From Hydractinia symbiolongicarpus (taxonomy: Eukaryota > Cnidaria > Hydrozoa > Anthoathecata > Hydractiniidae), in contig NC_079875.1 in NCBI RefSeq assembly GCF_029227915.1, forward strand, positions 14,071,001-14,135,000: DNA of 64,000 bases, given 5' to 3'. Made by a program: the position numbers and the translations under genes. The first letter of the stretch is position 1; every line of letters begins with the position of its first letter. The notes under the pieces are model-generated. The model was not told where the DNA came from, did no database searches, and was given only the letters and a program-made list of their open reading frames with translations. This document shows positions 11,501-22,864 of the stretch, in pieces.

Positions 11501-13194
11501 AAGACGACCGTGACATAGACGAACCAAAAGTAGAGATCGAATTACAACCTCGTGAAGAAAACACAGATAATCAAATACAGGAGGAGCAAGAGCGACAAGT
11601 AAGAGAACGACGGCCTCCTGATCGTTACGGAGAATGGGTATACATCACTCAAGAAGAAGATCCAAATACATTTTCTAAAGCAATCAAAGGACATGATGCA
11701 GACAAGTGGATGCAAGCAATGGAAGCCGAATTGGATTCTCTACACAAAAACGAAGTATGGGAGTTGACTGAATTACCTCCAAACAGAAAAGTTGTTGGCA
11801 GCAAATGGGTATACAAAAAGAAACAAGACTCTGATGGGAATGTGGAACGATACAAAGCAAGATTGGTTGCACAAGGATACAATCAAAGATATGGAGAAGA
11901 TTATGACGAAACAACTTCTCCGGTAGTTAGATTCGAATCAATACGAACGTTGATTGGATTGGCAGTCAAGAAAGAACTTCTCCTACATCAACTCGACGTT
12001 GGAACTGCATTTTTGAACGGTGAACTTAACGAAACCATATATATGAAACAACCAGAGGGATTTGAAATTCTAGGAAAGGAACACTTGGTTTGTAAACTCA
12101 AGAAAAGTATCTATGGATTGAAGCAATCATCTAGATGTTGGAACGAAGCACTTGACAAACATCTAAAGAGTATGGGCTTCAAACAATCAAACAACGATCC
12201 TTGTATATACACGCTTGAAACAGATGAAGAAACATTCATAATCGCTGTATATGTTGATGATATCATACTGGCCGGAAACAATCAAAAACGTATTGATGAA
12301 TTTATCAAGATGATTGGAGATTTGAATGATCGTAAATCAACTTCTGGATACGTATTCATGATGAGCGGAGCAGCAATCAGCTGGAACAGCAAGAAACAAA
12401 CATGTGTAGCTTTGTCAACTGCAGAAGCCGAATATATTGCATTATCAAAAGCCTCACAGGAATCGATTTGGCTACGACGACTTTTAGCAGACATGGGAGA
12501 AAAGCAGCCAAACGCAACAATCATCAATGAAGATAATCAATCAGCCATCGCAATGACAAAGAATCCTCAATTTCACGGACGAGCCAAACACATCGATATA
12601 AAATATCATTACGTAAGAGAGCAAGTTAAATCAAACCAAATCCAATTGAAGTACTGTCAAAGTGGAGATATGATCGCAGATATAATGACGAAAGGAATCG
12701 GACGAGTACAGTTTGATAAGTTGCGAACGATGATCGGATTGAAGAACCTTACGGACTGCGAGTGAGGAGGAGTGTTGAAAATAGGCACTCTTGCCGCAAG
12801 AACATTCTAGAACCTTGTGTACTATCTAGAAATATAAGGGACATTGGAGAATATTCCAGAAATAAGATAACTATACTAGAAACTACTAATAGTAAATATA
12901 GAACATCTGGAATATACTAGAACATTCTAAAGTATCTTATCTTTAATATATAAATAGGAGAACGTCTTGTAAATTTTAGAGTCATAGAGTCATAAAGTTA
13001 TTGGAGCAGTCGAAGCAACTCTGCAAATATATAAAGTTTATATTTCAACAGTTTAAAACCTTGTAACACCAAAACACAACATTACAAAATAACTGTACCA
13101 ATAAATAGATTCTACCTTGAATGCAACCACATTCTTCACAAACATTCTGACAGTTGTCGTTGGTTACTGTGCCACCACAATATGAACATTTCAT
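5579..13194 (-). CDS. BRF2: BRF2-like TFIIIB subunit (TFIIB-related factor), two exons
   Basis: BRF2 is the TFIIB-related factor that recruits RNA polymerase III to type 3 promoters (U6, 7SK) with TBP and SNAPc (established knowledge). Exon 1 (13116-13194) encodes 26 residues that form a zinc ribbon, Cys3-x2-Cys6 and Cys19-x2-Cys22 (MKCSYCGG... CEECGC). Exon 2 (5579-6882) encodes the rest. Joining leaves one base (G) plus AT, a clean codon, for 460 aa; the human protein is slightly shorter. Exon 2 opens with [10 protein letters not shown] and has a helical cyclin-fold-like region (for example [18 protein letters not shown]) and an acidic tail near [12 protein letters not shown]. The 6.2-kb intron holds a Copia element in antisense. 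BRF2 is preferred over other TFIIB-family members by the overall alignment of the cyclin region, recalled rather than computed. Confidence 0.7.
6883..8886. other. Intron of BRF2-like gene, left of the Copia insertion
   Basis: About 2 kb of AT-rich intron. Short open frames on either strand (for example 7334-7543 minus) match nothing recognised and have no coding neighbours. The polypyrimidine-rich stretch 7900-8010 may be an old repeat, but no ends are visible. Confidence 0.5.
8887..9164 (+). repeat. 5' LTR of Copia element
   Basis: 278 bp, starts TGTTGAAAATAGG and ends TTTCAACA. It is identical to the 3' LTR except C9155. TATATAAATAGG near 9061-9072 is a plausible promoter TATA box within the LTR. 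Confidence 0.95.
9165..9180 (+). promoter_or_regulatory. Primer-binding site, internal initiator-tRNA-Met type
   Basis: GGTTATGGGCCCAGTC abuts the 5' LTR. This is the class of PBS used by Drosophila copia, complementary to an internal (anticodon-region) half-molecule of initiator tRNA-Met rather than its 3' end (recalled knowledge). The match to the host tRNA was not tested. Confidence 0.7.
9352..12765 (+). CDS. Copia Gag-Pol polyprotein with internal deletion
   Basis: One uninterrupted frame of 1,137 aa from the first ATG (9352; no ATG lies upstream in frame). Domains in order: Gag with a CCHC knuckle [14 protein letters not shown] (about residues 215-228); aspartic protease [11 protein letters not shown] (about 283); GAG-pre-integrase HxxxH/CxxC region; integrase core with [19 protein letters not shown] and DNGGEY, then [10 protein letters not shown]; reverse transcriptase with [13 protein letters not shown] and YVDD (about 966-969); RNase H with STAEAEY and the C-terminal [13 protein letters not shown]. 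Directly after the YVDD segment, at about residue 990, the frame passes from IKMIGDL to NDRKSTSGY. Copia relatives have roughly 190 residues (RT thumb and connection, start of RNase H) between these motifs, so they are missing here while the frame is kept. The stop overlaps the polypurine tract. Confidence 0.95.
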   Translation: MAMESTKVLIKPLNGTNYATWKVQCRMALIKDGLWGIVDGRENAPTEEREIPKFNLRRDRALATIVLSVEPTLLYLLGPDPEDPTEVWKKLADQFQKKTWSNKLTLRRKLYDLKLKDEQSVQKHVKALTEIFDELAIIGDPLDDESKVVHLLASLPDSYDMLVTALEASAEVPKLEVVTERLLHEESKRKDKDTLETNVKAMTLNHGKPRKGPRCYHCGKIGHVKRYCKELTKKFERQTPSTYGKNRMKPQNVCTAEEEEDDDEEIISLVAENTLAVKGKSNWIVDSGATCHMCNEEELFEEISSLEIPQDITVGDGYSVQAIGKGTVTLEMNISENRNVVCKLSDVLFVPQLSYNLLSVSKAATNGKKFQFEDFKCDIVDAKHGIIGTATKHGNLYHLNCNGLRNKKNHTVMKCDNNATTKEEIWHRRYGHLGVQNLKRLARDKLVKGFDYDATKKPTFCEPCIDGKQSKIPFPKTGGDRSKNLLGIIHSDVCGKIETKSLSGAEYFVTFIDDKSRYVWVYVMKHKSEVFENFKEWKATVEKSTGIQIKMFRTDNGGEYTSKEFEDYLKKEGIHHELTIPKTPQQNGVAERMNRTLMESVRSMLADSKLPKRFRAEALATATYLRNRCPTTAVKGKTPFEVLTGKKPNVENLRIFGCDAYDHVPKDERKKLDSKTKKSVFLGYGDGIKGYRLYDNDKKRVFYSRNVTFNEICGELKDDRDIDEPKVEIELQPREENTDNQIQEEQERQVRERRPPDRYGEWVYITQEEDPNTFSKAIKGHDADKWMQAMEAELDSLHKNEVWELTELPPNRKVVGSKWVYKKKQDSDGNVERYKARLVAQGYNQRYGEDYDETTSPVVRFESIRTLIGLAVKKELLLHQLDVGTAFLNGELNETIYMKQPEGFEILGKEHLVCKLKKSIYGLKQSSRCWNEALDKHLKSMGFKQSNNDPCIYTLETDEETFIIAVYVDDIILAGNNQKRIDEFIKMIGDLNDRKSTSGYVFMMSGAAISWNSKKQTCVALSTAEAEYIALSKASQESIWLRRLLADMGEKQPNATIINEDNQSAIAMTKNPQFHGRAKHIDIKYHYVREQVKSNQIQLKYCQSGDMIADIMTKGIGRVQFDKLRTMIGLKNLTDCE
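12764..12772 (+). promoter_or_regulatory. Polypurine tract of Copia element
   Basis: GAGGAGGAG lies immediately before the 3' LTR and overlaps the stop codon of the polyprotein. It serves as plus-strand primer in LTR elements. Confidence 0.75.
12773..13050 (+). repeat. 3' LTR of Copia element
   Basis: 278 bp, one visible mismatch to the 5' LTR (T13041), followed by the target duplicate GTTTA. Confidence 0.95.
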
Positions 13195-14462
13195 TTTTCC
13201 TATAGAAAAAATAAAATTATAGCAGAGTAATATTATGAGTGACTAGGATTTTGAACACAATATATATGCATAGTAAAAGTCTTTATTAAACTTTGTATAT
13301 AACTAATTATGGGGACAAATGTATTAAAAGACATATGAAATTCCATGCGAAAACACATGCACAAATGTAGGTTGATACTTTATTAAAAATATGCATCTAT
13401 ACCATTTTTTAAAGTGCCATGATTTCGATTATAGCGTTGCACTTTATTGTTTAACTCCTTTTTCTATTAAATTCAAAAAGCTCAATGTAAATATGTTTAT
13501 TTATTTGCTTAGAGTTTTTGGTACTTATGTACTTTATGCTTTGTGGTGTATATATAACTAGCTATGTTTTAGATAGACAATGTTTTTTTCATTGCGTAAA
13601 TTTCAGGAAACGTCTTTTCGTTCATGGAAGTGACAATTAGTTGTTGGTCAATTCGACCATTTATCTTTAAATTCTGAGATGTCAAAATTCGTCAGTAATC
13701 ATTGACGGGCCATTATTTCAAATGCTTTATTGATCAATGGTCTGTAGTACCAAATTAGGCAGATGTTACAAATATTTGGTGTTACAGTCACCTGACCAAC
13801 CCTAATTTCCAATAATATTATACGCTTGTTGTCTCCCCACAGCCATTACCCACCATTATTGTTGTGCTTCGCTTTAAAATGCGAAAAGGGTTCTAAGAAC
13901 TAGTTGAAAACGACACGCTAAAATTTTATTTAAATAAGGTGCCAAAGTTATCATTAAACATTAGCGATTTAATGGCGCGCCTTTATGGCTGGATGGTTGG
14001 ATACAATTTTTTTAAACTTTGAGTTATCATTCACAGACCGACCGACTCTATTTTTGGTGCTCAAATGACTCTGCAACAGATATTTGTGACCTCCGCCTTA
14101 AACTTATATTATAGTCATGACTGCAATGGCTACAAAATGCAGATAAAAATATAAAAAAAAAAAAATCAAATTGACAAAAAAAATGTGTCAAGGCAGATAG
14201 AAAATAAATGACATAAAGATGCAGAATTACTGGACGGGATACCATACTACTCTCTTTTAAAGCATTATTTAAAACATTATAAAAAAATTTGTGTAATTAT
14301 GAAATATAGACATAGCATATAGACTAATTCAAGTTTTTAATTCCTGGAGACAAATATGTGCTCATAAAATTAGTGTATATATTGCTTTGCTAGCTAGCTA
14401 GCTAATCACTTAGCTATTTATTTTTATTACTGTGTATCCAGGTTTTTGTATATATAATACTC

Positions 14463-14936
14463 CACGAGGGTGCCTACAAGTCGCTTACGCCGTAAAAAGC
14501 GCGGGCATTTTCGGGCAAGTTCAGCATTTTGAAAAAAATCCAAGTATTCGCCCGAAAAACCCGCATAGGCCCGAACAATGCACGAAAAAGTAAAAAACAG
14601 ACACTAATGTGATTCAAAAAAACTATAAAAATTAAAATAAACTTACTATGTGGTAGCGAAGTTCTTAAAAGAACTGTTTTTGATGGTTTTTGATAAAGTT
14701 TACTTTATAAATAACTTATATATAAACTTTATTAACTCCTTTCTCTTCAAGTGCCTTCTTCCCAACTATCGTCTGCATGGTTTGTTACAAGGAATTGTAC
14801 TTCGGGAATGTTCTGGGCAAGTAAGTTTGGGAAAGTGCGGGCGGTTTCAGGGGACAACCGCCAATTTTATTCAAAAAGTCGCCTGAACTCGCCCGTATAT
14901 ATATGTAGGCATTTGCGGCTTATCGGCACCCTCTCC
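14463..14936 (+). mobile_element. MITE with 8-bp TSD (hAT-like), in copy A
   Basis: Imperfect terminal inverted repeats GAGGGTGCC-TACAAGTCGC and GCGGCTTATCGGCACCCTC bound 474 bp. The element is flanked by the 8-bp duplicate TAATACTC at 14455-14462 and 14937-14944, the TSD length of hAT elements. Interior pieces (CGGGCATTTTCGGGC, CGCCCG) are also inverted relative to each other. No transposase. Confidence 0.65.
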
Positions 14937-15508
14937 TAATACTCAGTGCAGGCACAAACCAAAAAGTGCAAGGAACTGACATTTTTGTGGAAACTTGGGA
15001 ATATTCTTGCAGTCGGGTTCACGTCATAATTCTGCTTGAGAACCAATCACGGGCTAGTATTTAGATAAAGCAGAGGCATTATGAAATAATAGACAAATGC
15101 CATTATCATACAATACTGGATTTTTCAAGGAATTCTTCTTTTTTTTTAGCCAAATTTTTAATATGTTTTAGATAGTGCATAATCTTTGCCATTTTGCAAC
15201 ATTTTAACGCCGTTTTGCTTGTAAAGTCTGTTTATTAAGATTTCTACTGTGACTGTAAGGTTTCACCGTGAAAAGTTCACTTGTACCCTCATCGGAAAGC
15301 AACGAAGAAGAACATTCCGACCCCAAGAATAGAAGTTGCCCCTAAAAACGCACTGAAAATGTAAGAAAATAAATCAATATATGCGATGCTAGCTTCTTTA
15401 GCTAGCTATTATTATGGGCCTAAGCCAGCTATTTTAGAGCTAGGCTATGTGCACATAAAAACAAAAGACAGCGGAGAAATTGTTGTTACAGAAAACATTA
15501 ACAAGTGT

Positions 15509-15904
15509 TATTATTATTATAATACGGTACAAGGGGGGAATTAGACTTTTATCGAGCTGAGATTTCCATTATACATATCGTCTACACCACAGAGCAGGTT
15601 TGCTTTCGTTTTTCGTACCTTGGCTGCCATAATGATACTGGAACTCACGACCCCAGGCCCCCAGTAGTCGCAACAAAGCTTGGGGGGGGGGAGGCGGGCG
15701 CTGGAACTACACAACAACACCAATAATCGGTTAAATATTAATTTAGGGGGAAACTTTCGCGGGCAGAAACTTTTGCGATTTTTGCTTCTTATTAATACGT
15801 ATACAATTTTTCCATTTTTCAGTCTATCATTCTATAATAACTTTTGTCTCTTTCTTTCTCTTTGCCATGCGACCCCGTGGATATTTTCACGGGTTAACGA
15901 CTAG
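15509..15904 (+). mobile_element. Helitron-like nonautonomous element, in copy A
   Basis: The 3' end is CCCGTGGATATTTTCACGGG (a hairpin) followed by TTAACGACTAG and a T, the same end as copies at 33305, 35531, 35659, 44449 and 57883. The left end near TATTATAATACGG is less clear, so the start is approximate. No coding capacity. Confidence 0.55.
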
Positions 15905-16138
15905 TTTGAGAGAGCTAGAGATTTAGCTGCTATATACTAAATGTGAAAACTCACGCAATGTTGTATTTGTAAGCTGCGTCACAAAAAATGAAATAAAAAG
16001 AGTTCGCTGGCGCTAAGTTATGGCTAGTAAAGGCGAAGGTTTACTTATATCGCCCCTTCTTATATCGCCCCTACTTTAAATTTGTGTGCGCATTTTTGTT
16101 TCCAGTGGAAATTGTGCCGCTTTGACGTACGGCGGCCG

Positions 16139-17206
16139 TTAAGGATACGGTAACCCCTGAGGCACATACTCAGCATATTTAAAATATCTCCTCTGCTCGC
16201 TATATTAACCCTAACAAATCTATATATTCTGAAAGCCAAATAAATCATCTCTAGAGTGATGATAAAGTATTTCTATAAAAAAATCCAAAAAGGAGAAAAA
16301 AAAATTATACAAAAATTCACCCTTCCAGTTCATTTTGTCGAACACTCCCCTCAATAAAAAATATGATTGCGAAGCTCTTATTCAGCTCTAAACAAATTTG
16401 CTTTTTTTACTCAAAAGAACACGTGGTTCCAAAAATATCGCAAATTTTGTGTTACAATAGCTGTTTTATGACTGATTTATCTATTTTTAAGATTGATAGA
16501 CCGATAACTTGATATTTCCTCACTTTCTGCGTTAGAAAAAGCAAAGTTTTGTAGCCAAAGATATATTTGTCGCAACAAACTTGTTTTCGTACAATTTCGA
16601 CAAGATGGAGGGGAGTGTTCGACAAAAATATATACCGTTACGACTAAAAATTTTATTTCGAGAAAAAGCAAATCAAAGACCTTTGCCTTTACCTGCAAGA
16701 ATCATGGTTACACCCACTTAAAGGTTATGAACAATTAATAACCCATGAATATTTTATTTAAAATTAAAGGTAAAGTATTTTCGCAGAACTTTGGGTGTAG
16801 TTATTGTTAAACAGACAACAGGATAACATAAAATAACAGGATAAAAACGAAAAAAAATAAAGAAAAAAATTAAAAAGGTATAGATGATAAATAATAATAG
16901 ATTTGTATAGATTATTAAAGTGTGAATGTTTCCTATGTTATATGTAGAGATGCAATTTTTTATTCGTTCTGAAAAACTCTCTTTAATTATTATACAGATT
17001 AAATATATTTAAGGAACTTTAAACTTTGAGCACACTATTGAAAACAGTAAAAGATAAAAAATATTTTTTCTCATTTTATCCCTCTTAACAATAAGTATTT
17101 TTGATTCTTTTTAAAAAAATATCAGGAAATTATGCCAAAGAATCAAAATTAAAAAAAATATTTTTTTTAAAAAAAATGACTCTGAAGGGGGTTACCGTAT
17201 CCTTAA
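16139..17206 (+). mobile_element. TTAA-flanked TIR element (piggyBac-like MITE), in copy A
   Basis: TTAA is followed by GGATACGGTAACCCC, and the mirror GGGGTTACCGTATCC is followed by TTAA: perfect 15-bp inverted repeats 1,068 bp apart including both TTAA. A TTAA target is typical of piggyBac elements, but the TIR start GGATAC is not the usual one, so the class is tentative. AT-rich interior, no transposase; it carries a second nested inverted-repeat unit (16333-16627). Confidence 0.65.
16333..16627 (+). mobile_element. Nested inverted-repeat MITE inside the TTAA element (copy A)
   Basis: TTTTGTCGAACACTCCCCTC at the left and its exact complement GAGGGGAGTGTTCGACAAAA at the right bound 295 bp. 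No clear target duplicate. An identical nested copy is at 21589-21883. Confidence 0.65.
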
Positions 17207-17608
17207 GTACGTCGTGTTGGTGGACTTTCGCCTTAAGATTCGGGGAAAATTGAATACGCGCGTGACGTGACAAATCCGCAAAATAAGATCGGAAAAAATT
17301 ATCCGCAAAACAATTTCTATTGCAAAATTCCTTTCTTATAATTAAAATTTCTTCCGAATTTTAAATCCCACACCACCAAGCTTTAAATTAAGAGGGTCTA
17401 TATCTAAAGCAGGGGCGCGGAGTGCGAGTCTGCTATTTCGAAAGGTCCATGGTCAAACCTGTAAAGCGATAAGTTATGGAATATCATCCAAAAAGGAAGA
17501 GATAAAAGGTGACCACGGGGCTTAGAAAAATGGGAAATATTTTTGACCTTGTTCAAAACAAACCAACATTCCCCCAAGGCAGGAGTGAAAGTGAATTATA
17601 ACGTAAAA

Positions 17609-18631
17609 ATGGATGAACATGACAGTTTGTTTATAAACGATAGTTCTCATATATTTAATGTTTGCGAAGTTTTAAATATATTTCGTGAAAGTGGAGAACT
17701 TTGCGATGTCGTACTTTACACCGACGAAGGTATGAAGTTGCCAGCACACAAAGTCGTACTGAGCGCTTGCTCACCATATTTTAGAGCCATGTTTACTACA
17801 AATTTTATAGAAGCCAGAGAACCGGTTATATATTTAAAGCATACTGATGGTTATGCTTTAAGAGATATGATTGATTATTTCTATTCAGGCAAATTGACTG
17901 TTAATTGTTACAATGTTGAAGAAATAATCAAGCTGGCAAATGTTTTGCAGTTAAAAGATTTAATTGAGAAATGTGAAGTGTATTTGCGACGGAATATGTC
18001 ACCTAAAAATTCACTTGGGTTACAAGCTTTTGCTCATCAATATTCTTTAAAAAAATTGAAGGAACATGCCAAGCGTTACAGCTGTTGGAATTTCAATGAT
18101 GTAAAGAATGAAGAGGAATTTCTTCTTTTGCCTTTAAGTTGCTTAAAAGAATTGATTGCAGATGATTCATTGAGAGCACCTTCTGAGGATTATATTTTCG
18201 AGGCTGTAATGAAATGGATTTTATATGATTTTAACAACAGAAAAAGTAATTTACAACAGCTGCTGCCACATGTTAGATTTCCTCTAATGAGTCCAAATTA
18301 CATTCGAAAGAGTAATATAGTTCAAACTTTGTTGGATAACTTTACTATTGGAGCCAGTTACATTGAAGAAGCTTTGAAATATCAGTACCAAGAACTTACT
18401 ATTGAAAATGCAATATTACCAAAACGCTTTACACCCAGGGCTTCTTCTCAGGATATTTATGTCATTGGCGGTTGGTCAAATGGTCAAAAATTGAGCACTG
18501 TCCAATGTTTTAGTGTAGATACCTTAAAATGGACAACAGTTAGTAACATGAATGTTGCACACGTGTCAAAAGAAGATTACTTCCGTGTCATAGTGTCCAA
18601 TGAAGAAAACACATGCACAAATGTAGGTTGA
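17609..18631 (+). pseudogene. Truncated Kelch-like gene (BTB-BACK only), upstream copy
   Basis: A duplicate of the KLHL gene at 22865 whose coding sequence is cut by the duplication breakpoint. It encodes 340 aa: BTB domain (LCDVVLYTDEG, PAHKVVLSACSPYFRAMF; about residues 20-130), BACK domain (about 135-240) and only the start of Kelch repeat 1 (DIYVIGGWSNGQK). After NEE the reading frame enters intergenic DNA and stops after nine novel residues (ENTCTNVG-like tail). The start codon and about 4.2 kb of upstream DNA are the same as in the intact copy, so it may be transcribed. If made, it would keep the Cullin3-binding and dimerisation modules but lack the substrate propeller. It is called a pseudogene for lack of the propeller; expression could overturn this. 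Confidence 0.85.
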
Positions 18632-19718
18632 TACTTTATTAAAAATATGCATCTATACCATTTTTTAAAGTGCCATGATTTCGATTATAGCGTTGCACTT
18701 TATTGTTTAACTCCTTTTTCTATTAAATTCAAAAAGCTCAATGTAAATATGTTTATTTATTTGCTTAGAGTTTTTGGTACTTATGTACTTTATGCTTTGT
18801 GGTGTATATATAACTAGCTATGTTTTAGATAGACAATGTTTTTTTCATTGCGTAAATTTCAGGAAACGTCTTTTCGTTCATGGAAGTGACAATTAGTTGT
18901 TGGTCAATTCGACCATTTATCTTTAAATTCTGAGATGTCAAAATTCGTCAGTAATCATTGACGGGCCATTATTTCAAATGCTTTATTGATCAATGGTCTG
19001 TAGTACCAAATTAGGCAGATGTTACAAATATTTGGTGTTACAGTCACCTGACCAACCCTAATTTCCAATAATATTATACGCTTGTTGTCTCCCCACAGCC
19101 ATTACCCACCATTATTGTTGTGCTTCGCTTTAAAATGCGAAAAGGGTTCTAAGAACTAGTTGAAAACGACACGCTAAAATTTTATTTAAATAAGGTGCCA
19201 AAGTTATCATTAAACATTAGCGATTTAATGGCGCGCCTTTATGGCTGGATGGTTGGATACAATTTTTTTAAACTTTGAGTTATCATTCACAGACCGACCG
19301 ACTCTATTTTTGGTGCTCAAATGACTCTGCAACAGATATTTGTGACTTCCGCCTTAAACTTATATTATAGTCATGACTGCAATGGCTACAAAATGCAGAT
19401 AAAAATATAAAAAAAAAAAAATCAAATTGACAAAAAAAATGTGTCAAGGCAGATAGAAAATAAATGACATAAAGATGCAGAATTACTGGACGGGATACCA
19501 TACTACTCTCTTTTAAAGCATTATTTAAAACATTATAAAAAAATTTGTGTAATTATGAAATATAGACATAGCATATAGACTAATTCAAGTTTTTAATTCC
19601 TGGAGACAAATATGTGCTCATAAAATTAGTGTATATATTGCTTTGCTAGCTAGCTAGCTAATCACTTAGCTATTTATTTTTATTACTGTGTATCCAGGTT
19701 TTTGTATATATAATACTC

Positions 19719-20192
19719 CACGAGGGTGCCTACAAGTCGCTTACGCCGTAAAAAGCGCGGGCATTTTCGGGCAAGTTCAGCATTTTGAAAAAAATCCAAG
19801 TATTCGCCCGAAAAACCCGCATAGGCCCGAACAATGCACGAAAAAGTAAAAAACAGACACTAATGTGATTCAAAAAAACTATAAAAATTAAAATAAACTT
19901 ACTATGTGGTAGCGAAGTTCTTAAAAGAACTGTTTTTGATGGTTTTTGATAAAGTTTACTTTATAAATAACTTATATATAAACTTTATTAACTCCTTTCT
20001 CTTCAAGTGCCTTCTTCCCAACTATCGTCTGCATGGTTTGTTACAAGGAATTGTACTTCGGGAATGTTCTGGGCAAGTAAGTTTGGGAAAGTGCGGGCGG
20101 TTTCAGGGGACAACCGCCAATTTTATTCAAAAAGTCGCCTGAACTCGCCCGTATATATATGTAGGCATTTGCGGCTTATCGGCACCCTCTCC
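19719..20192 (+). mobile_element. MITE with 8-bp TSD (hAT-like), in copy B
   Basis: Duplicate of the element at 14463-14936, with the same TAATACTC flanks. Confidence 0.65.
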
Positions 20193-20764
20193 TAATACTC
20201 AGTGCAGGCACAAACCAAAAAGTGCAAGGAACTGACATTTTTGTGGAAACTTGGGAATATTCTTGCAGTCGGGTTCACGTCATAATTCTGCTTGAGAACC
20301 AATCACGGGCTAGTATTTAGATAAAGCAGAGGCATTATGAAATAATAGACAAATGCCATTATCATACAATACTGGATTTTTCAAGGAATTCTTCTTTTTT
20401 TTTAGCCAAATTTTTAATATGTTTTAGATAGTGCATAATCTTTGCCATTTTGCAACATTTTAACGCCGTTTTGCTTGTAAAGTCTGTTTATTAAGATTTC
20501 TACTGTGACTGTAAGGTTTCACCGTGAAAAGTTCACTTGTACCCTCATCGGAAAGCAACGAAGAAGAACATTCCGACCCCAAGAATAGAAGTTGCCCCTA
20601 AAAACGCACTGAAAATGTAAGAAAATAAATCAATATATGCGATGCTAGCTTCTTTAGCTAGCTATTATTATGGGCCTAAGCCAGCTATTTTAGAGCTAGG
20701 CTATGTGCACATAAAAACAAAAGACAGCGGAGAAATTGTTGTTACAGAAAACATTAACAAGTGT

Positions 20765-21160
20765 TATTATTATTATAATACGGTACAAGGGGGGAATTAG
20801 ACTTTTATCGAGCTGAGATTTCCATTATACATATCGTCTACACCACAGAGCAGGTTTGCTTTCGTTTTTCGTACCTTGGCTGCCATAATGATACTGGAAC
20901 TCACGACCCCAGGCCCCCAGTAGTCGCAACAAAGCTTGGGGGGGGGGAGGCGGGCGCTGGAACTACACAACAACACCAATAATCGGTTAAATATTAATTT
21001 AGGGGGAAACTTTCGCGGGCAGAAACTTTTGCGATTTTTGCTTCTTATTAATACGTATACAATTTTTCCATTTTTCAGTCTATCATTCTATAATAACTTT
21101 TGTCTCTTTCTTTCTCTTTGCCATGCGACCCCGTGGATATTTTCACGGGTTAACGACTAG
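20765..21160 (+). mobile_element. Helitron-like element, in copy B
   Basis: Duplicate of 15509-15904, same hairpin and CTAG end. Confidence 0.55.
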
Positions 21161-21394
21161 TTTGAGAGAGCTAGAGATTTAGCTGCTATATACTAAATGT
21201 GAAAACTCACGCAATGTTGTATTTGTAAGCTGCGTCACAAAAAATGAAATAAAAAGAGTTCGCTGGCGCTAAGTTATGGCTAGTAAAGGCGAAGGTTTAC
21301 TTATATCGCCCCTTCTTATATCGCCCCTACTTTAAATTTGTGTGCGCATTTTTGTTTCCAGTGGAAATTGTGCCGCTTTGACGTACGGCGGCCG

Positions 21395-22462
21395 TTAAGG
21401 ATACGGTAACCCCTGAGGCACATACTCAGCATATTTAAAATATCTCCTCTGCTCGCTATATTAACCCTAACAAATCTATATATTCTGAAAGCCAAATAAA
21501 TCATCTCTAGAGTGATGATAAAGTATTTCTATAAAAAAATCCAAAAAGGAGAAAAAAAAATTATACAAAAATTCACCCTTCCAGTTCATTTTGTCGAACA
21601 CTCCCCTCAATAAAAAATATGATTGCGAAGCTCTTATTCAGCTCTAAACAAATTTGCTTTTTTTACTCAAAAGAACACGTGGTTCCAAAAATATCGCAAA
21701 TTTTGTGTTACAATAGCTGTTTTATGACTGATTTATCTATTTTTAAGATTGATAGACCGATAACTTGATATTTCCTCACTTTCTGCGTTAGAAAAAGCAA
21801 AGTTTTGTAGCCAAAGATATATTTGTCGCAACAAACTTGTTTTCGTACAATTTCGACAAGATGGAGGGGAGTGTTCGACAAAAATATATACCGTTACGAC
21901 TAAAAATTTTATTTCGAGAAAAAGCAAATCAAAGACCTTTGCCTTTACCTGCAAGAATCATGGTTACACCCACTTAAAGGTTATGAACAATTAATAACCC
22001 ATGAATATTTTATTTAAAATTAAAGGTAAAGTATTTTCGCAGAACTTTGGGTGTAGTTATTGTTAAACAGACAACAGGATAACATAAAATAACAGGATAA
22101 AAACGAAAAAAAATAAAGAAAAAAATTAAAAAGGTATAGATGATAAATAATAATAGATTTGTATAGATTATTAAAGTGTGAATGTTTCCTATGTTATATG
22201 TAGAGATGCAATTTTTTATTCGTTCTGAAAAACTCTCTTTAATTATTATACAGATTAAATATATTTAAGGAACTTTAAACTTTGAGCACACTATTGAAAA
22301 CAGTAAAAGATAAAAAATATTTTTTCTCATTTTATCCCTCTTAACAATAAGTATTTTTGATTCTTTTTAAAAAAATATCAGGAAATTATGCCAAAGAATC
22401 AAAATTAAAAAAAATATTTTTTTTAAAAAAAATGACTCTGAAGGGGGTTACCGTATCCTTAA
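21395..22462 (+). mobile_element. TTAA-flanked TIR element, in copy B
   Basis: Duplicate of 16139-17206, with the nested inverted repeat at 21589-21883. Confidence 0.65.
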
Positions 22463-22864
22463 GTACGTCGTGTTGGTGGACTTTCGCCTTAAGATTCGGG
22501 GAAAATTGAATACGCGCGTGACGTGACAAATCCGCAAAATAAGATCGGAAAAAATTATCCGCAAAACAATTTCTATTGCAAAATTCCTTTCTTATAATTA
22601 AAATTTCTTCCGAATTTTAAATCCCACACCACCAAGCTTTAAATTAAGAGGGTCTATATCTAAAGCAGGGGCGCGGAGTGCGAGTCTGCTATTTCGAAAG
22701 GTCCATGGTCAAACCTGTAAAGCGATAAGTTATGGAATATCATCCAAAAAGGAAGAGATAAAAGGTGACCACGGGGCTTAGAAAAATGGGAAATATTTTT
22801 GACCTTGTTCAAAACAAACCAACATTCCCCCAAGGCAGGAGTGAAAGTGAATTATATCGTAAAA

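Larger units (their letters stand above)
8887..13050 (+). mobile_element. Copia (Ty1/copia) LTR retrotransposon, young insertion
   Basis: Complete structure: 278-bp LTRs at 8887-9164 and 12773-13050 with TG...CA ends, a primer-binding site, one long open frame, and a purine tract before the 3' LTR. The 5-bp target duplication GTTTA flanks it (8882-8886 and 13051-13055). The two LTRs differ at a single base that I could find (C9155 versus T13041), indicating recent insertion. It is antisense to the BRF2-like gene, inside its intron. The ORF has an internal in-frame deletion, so the copy probably cannot move on its own. Confidence 0.95.
13349..18604 (+). repeat. Tandem duplication, upstream copy (A), 5,256 bp
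   Basis: Every position from 13349 recurs 5,256 bp later up to 23860. The unit runs from just upstream of BRF2-like exon 1 to within the first Kelch repeat of the KLHL gene. It includes the KLHL promoter and three small transposons. The junction shares two bases (GA) with both parent ends (13349-13350, 18605-18606, 23861-23862). Differences that I noticed: C14091/T19347 and A17601/T22857. The pieces 13349-14462 and 14937-15508 contain no recognisable gene. Confidence 0.95.

Noticed and set aside
14048-16698. Small open frames in the duplicated unit (for example 14650-14886, 15541-15723)
   Set aside because: They fall in MITEs or Helitron-like elements and are identical in both copies only because of the duplication, so their preservation says nothing about coding.
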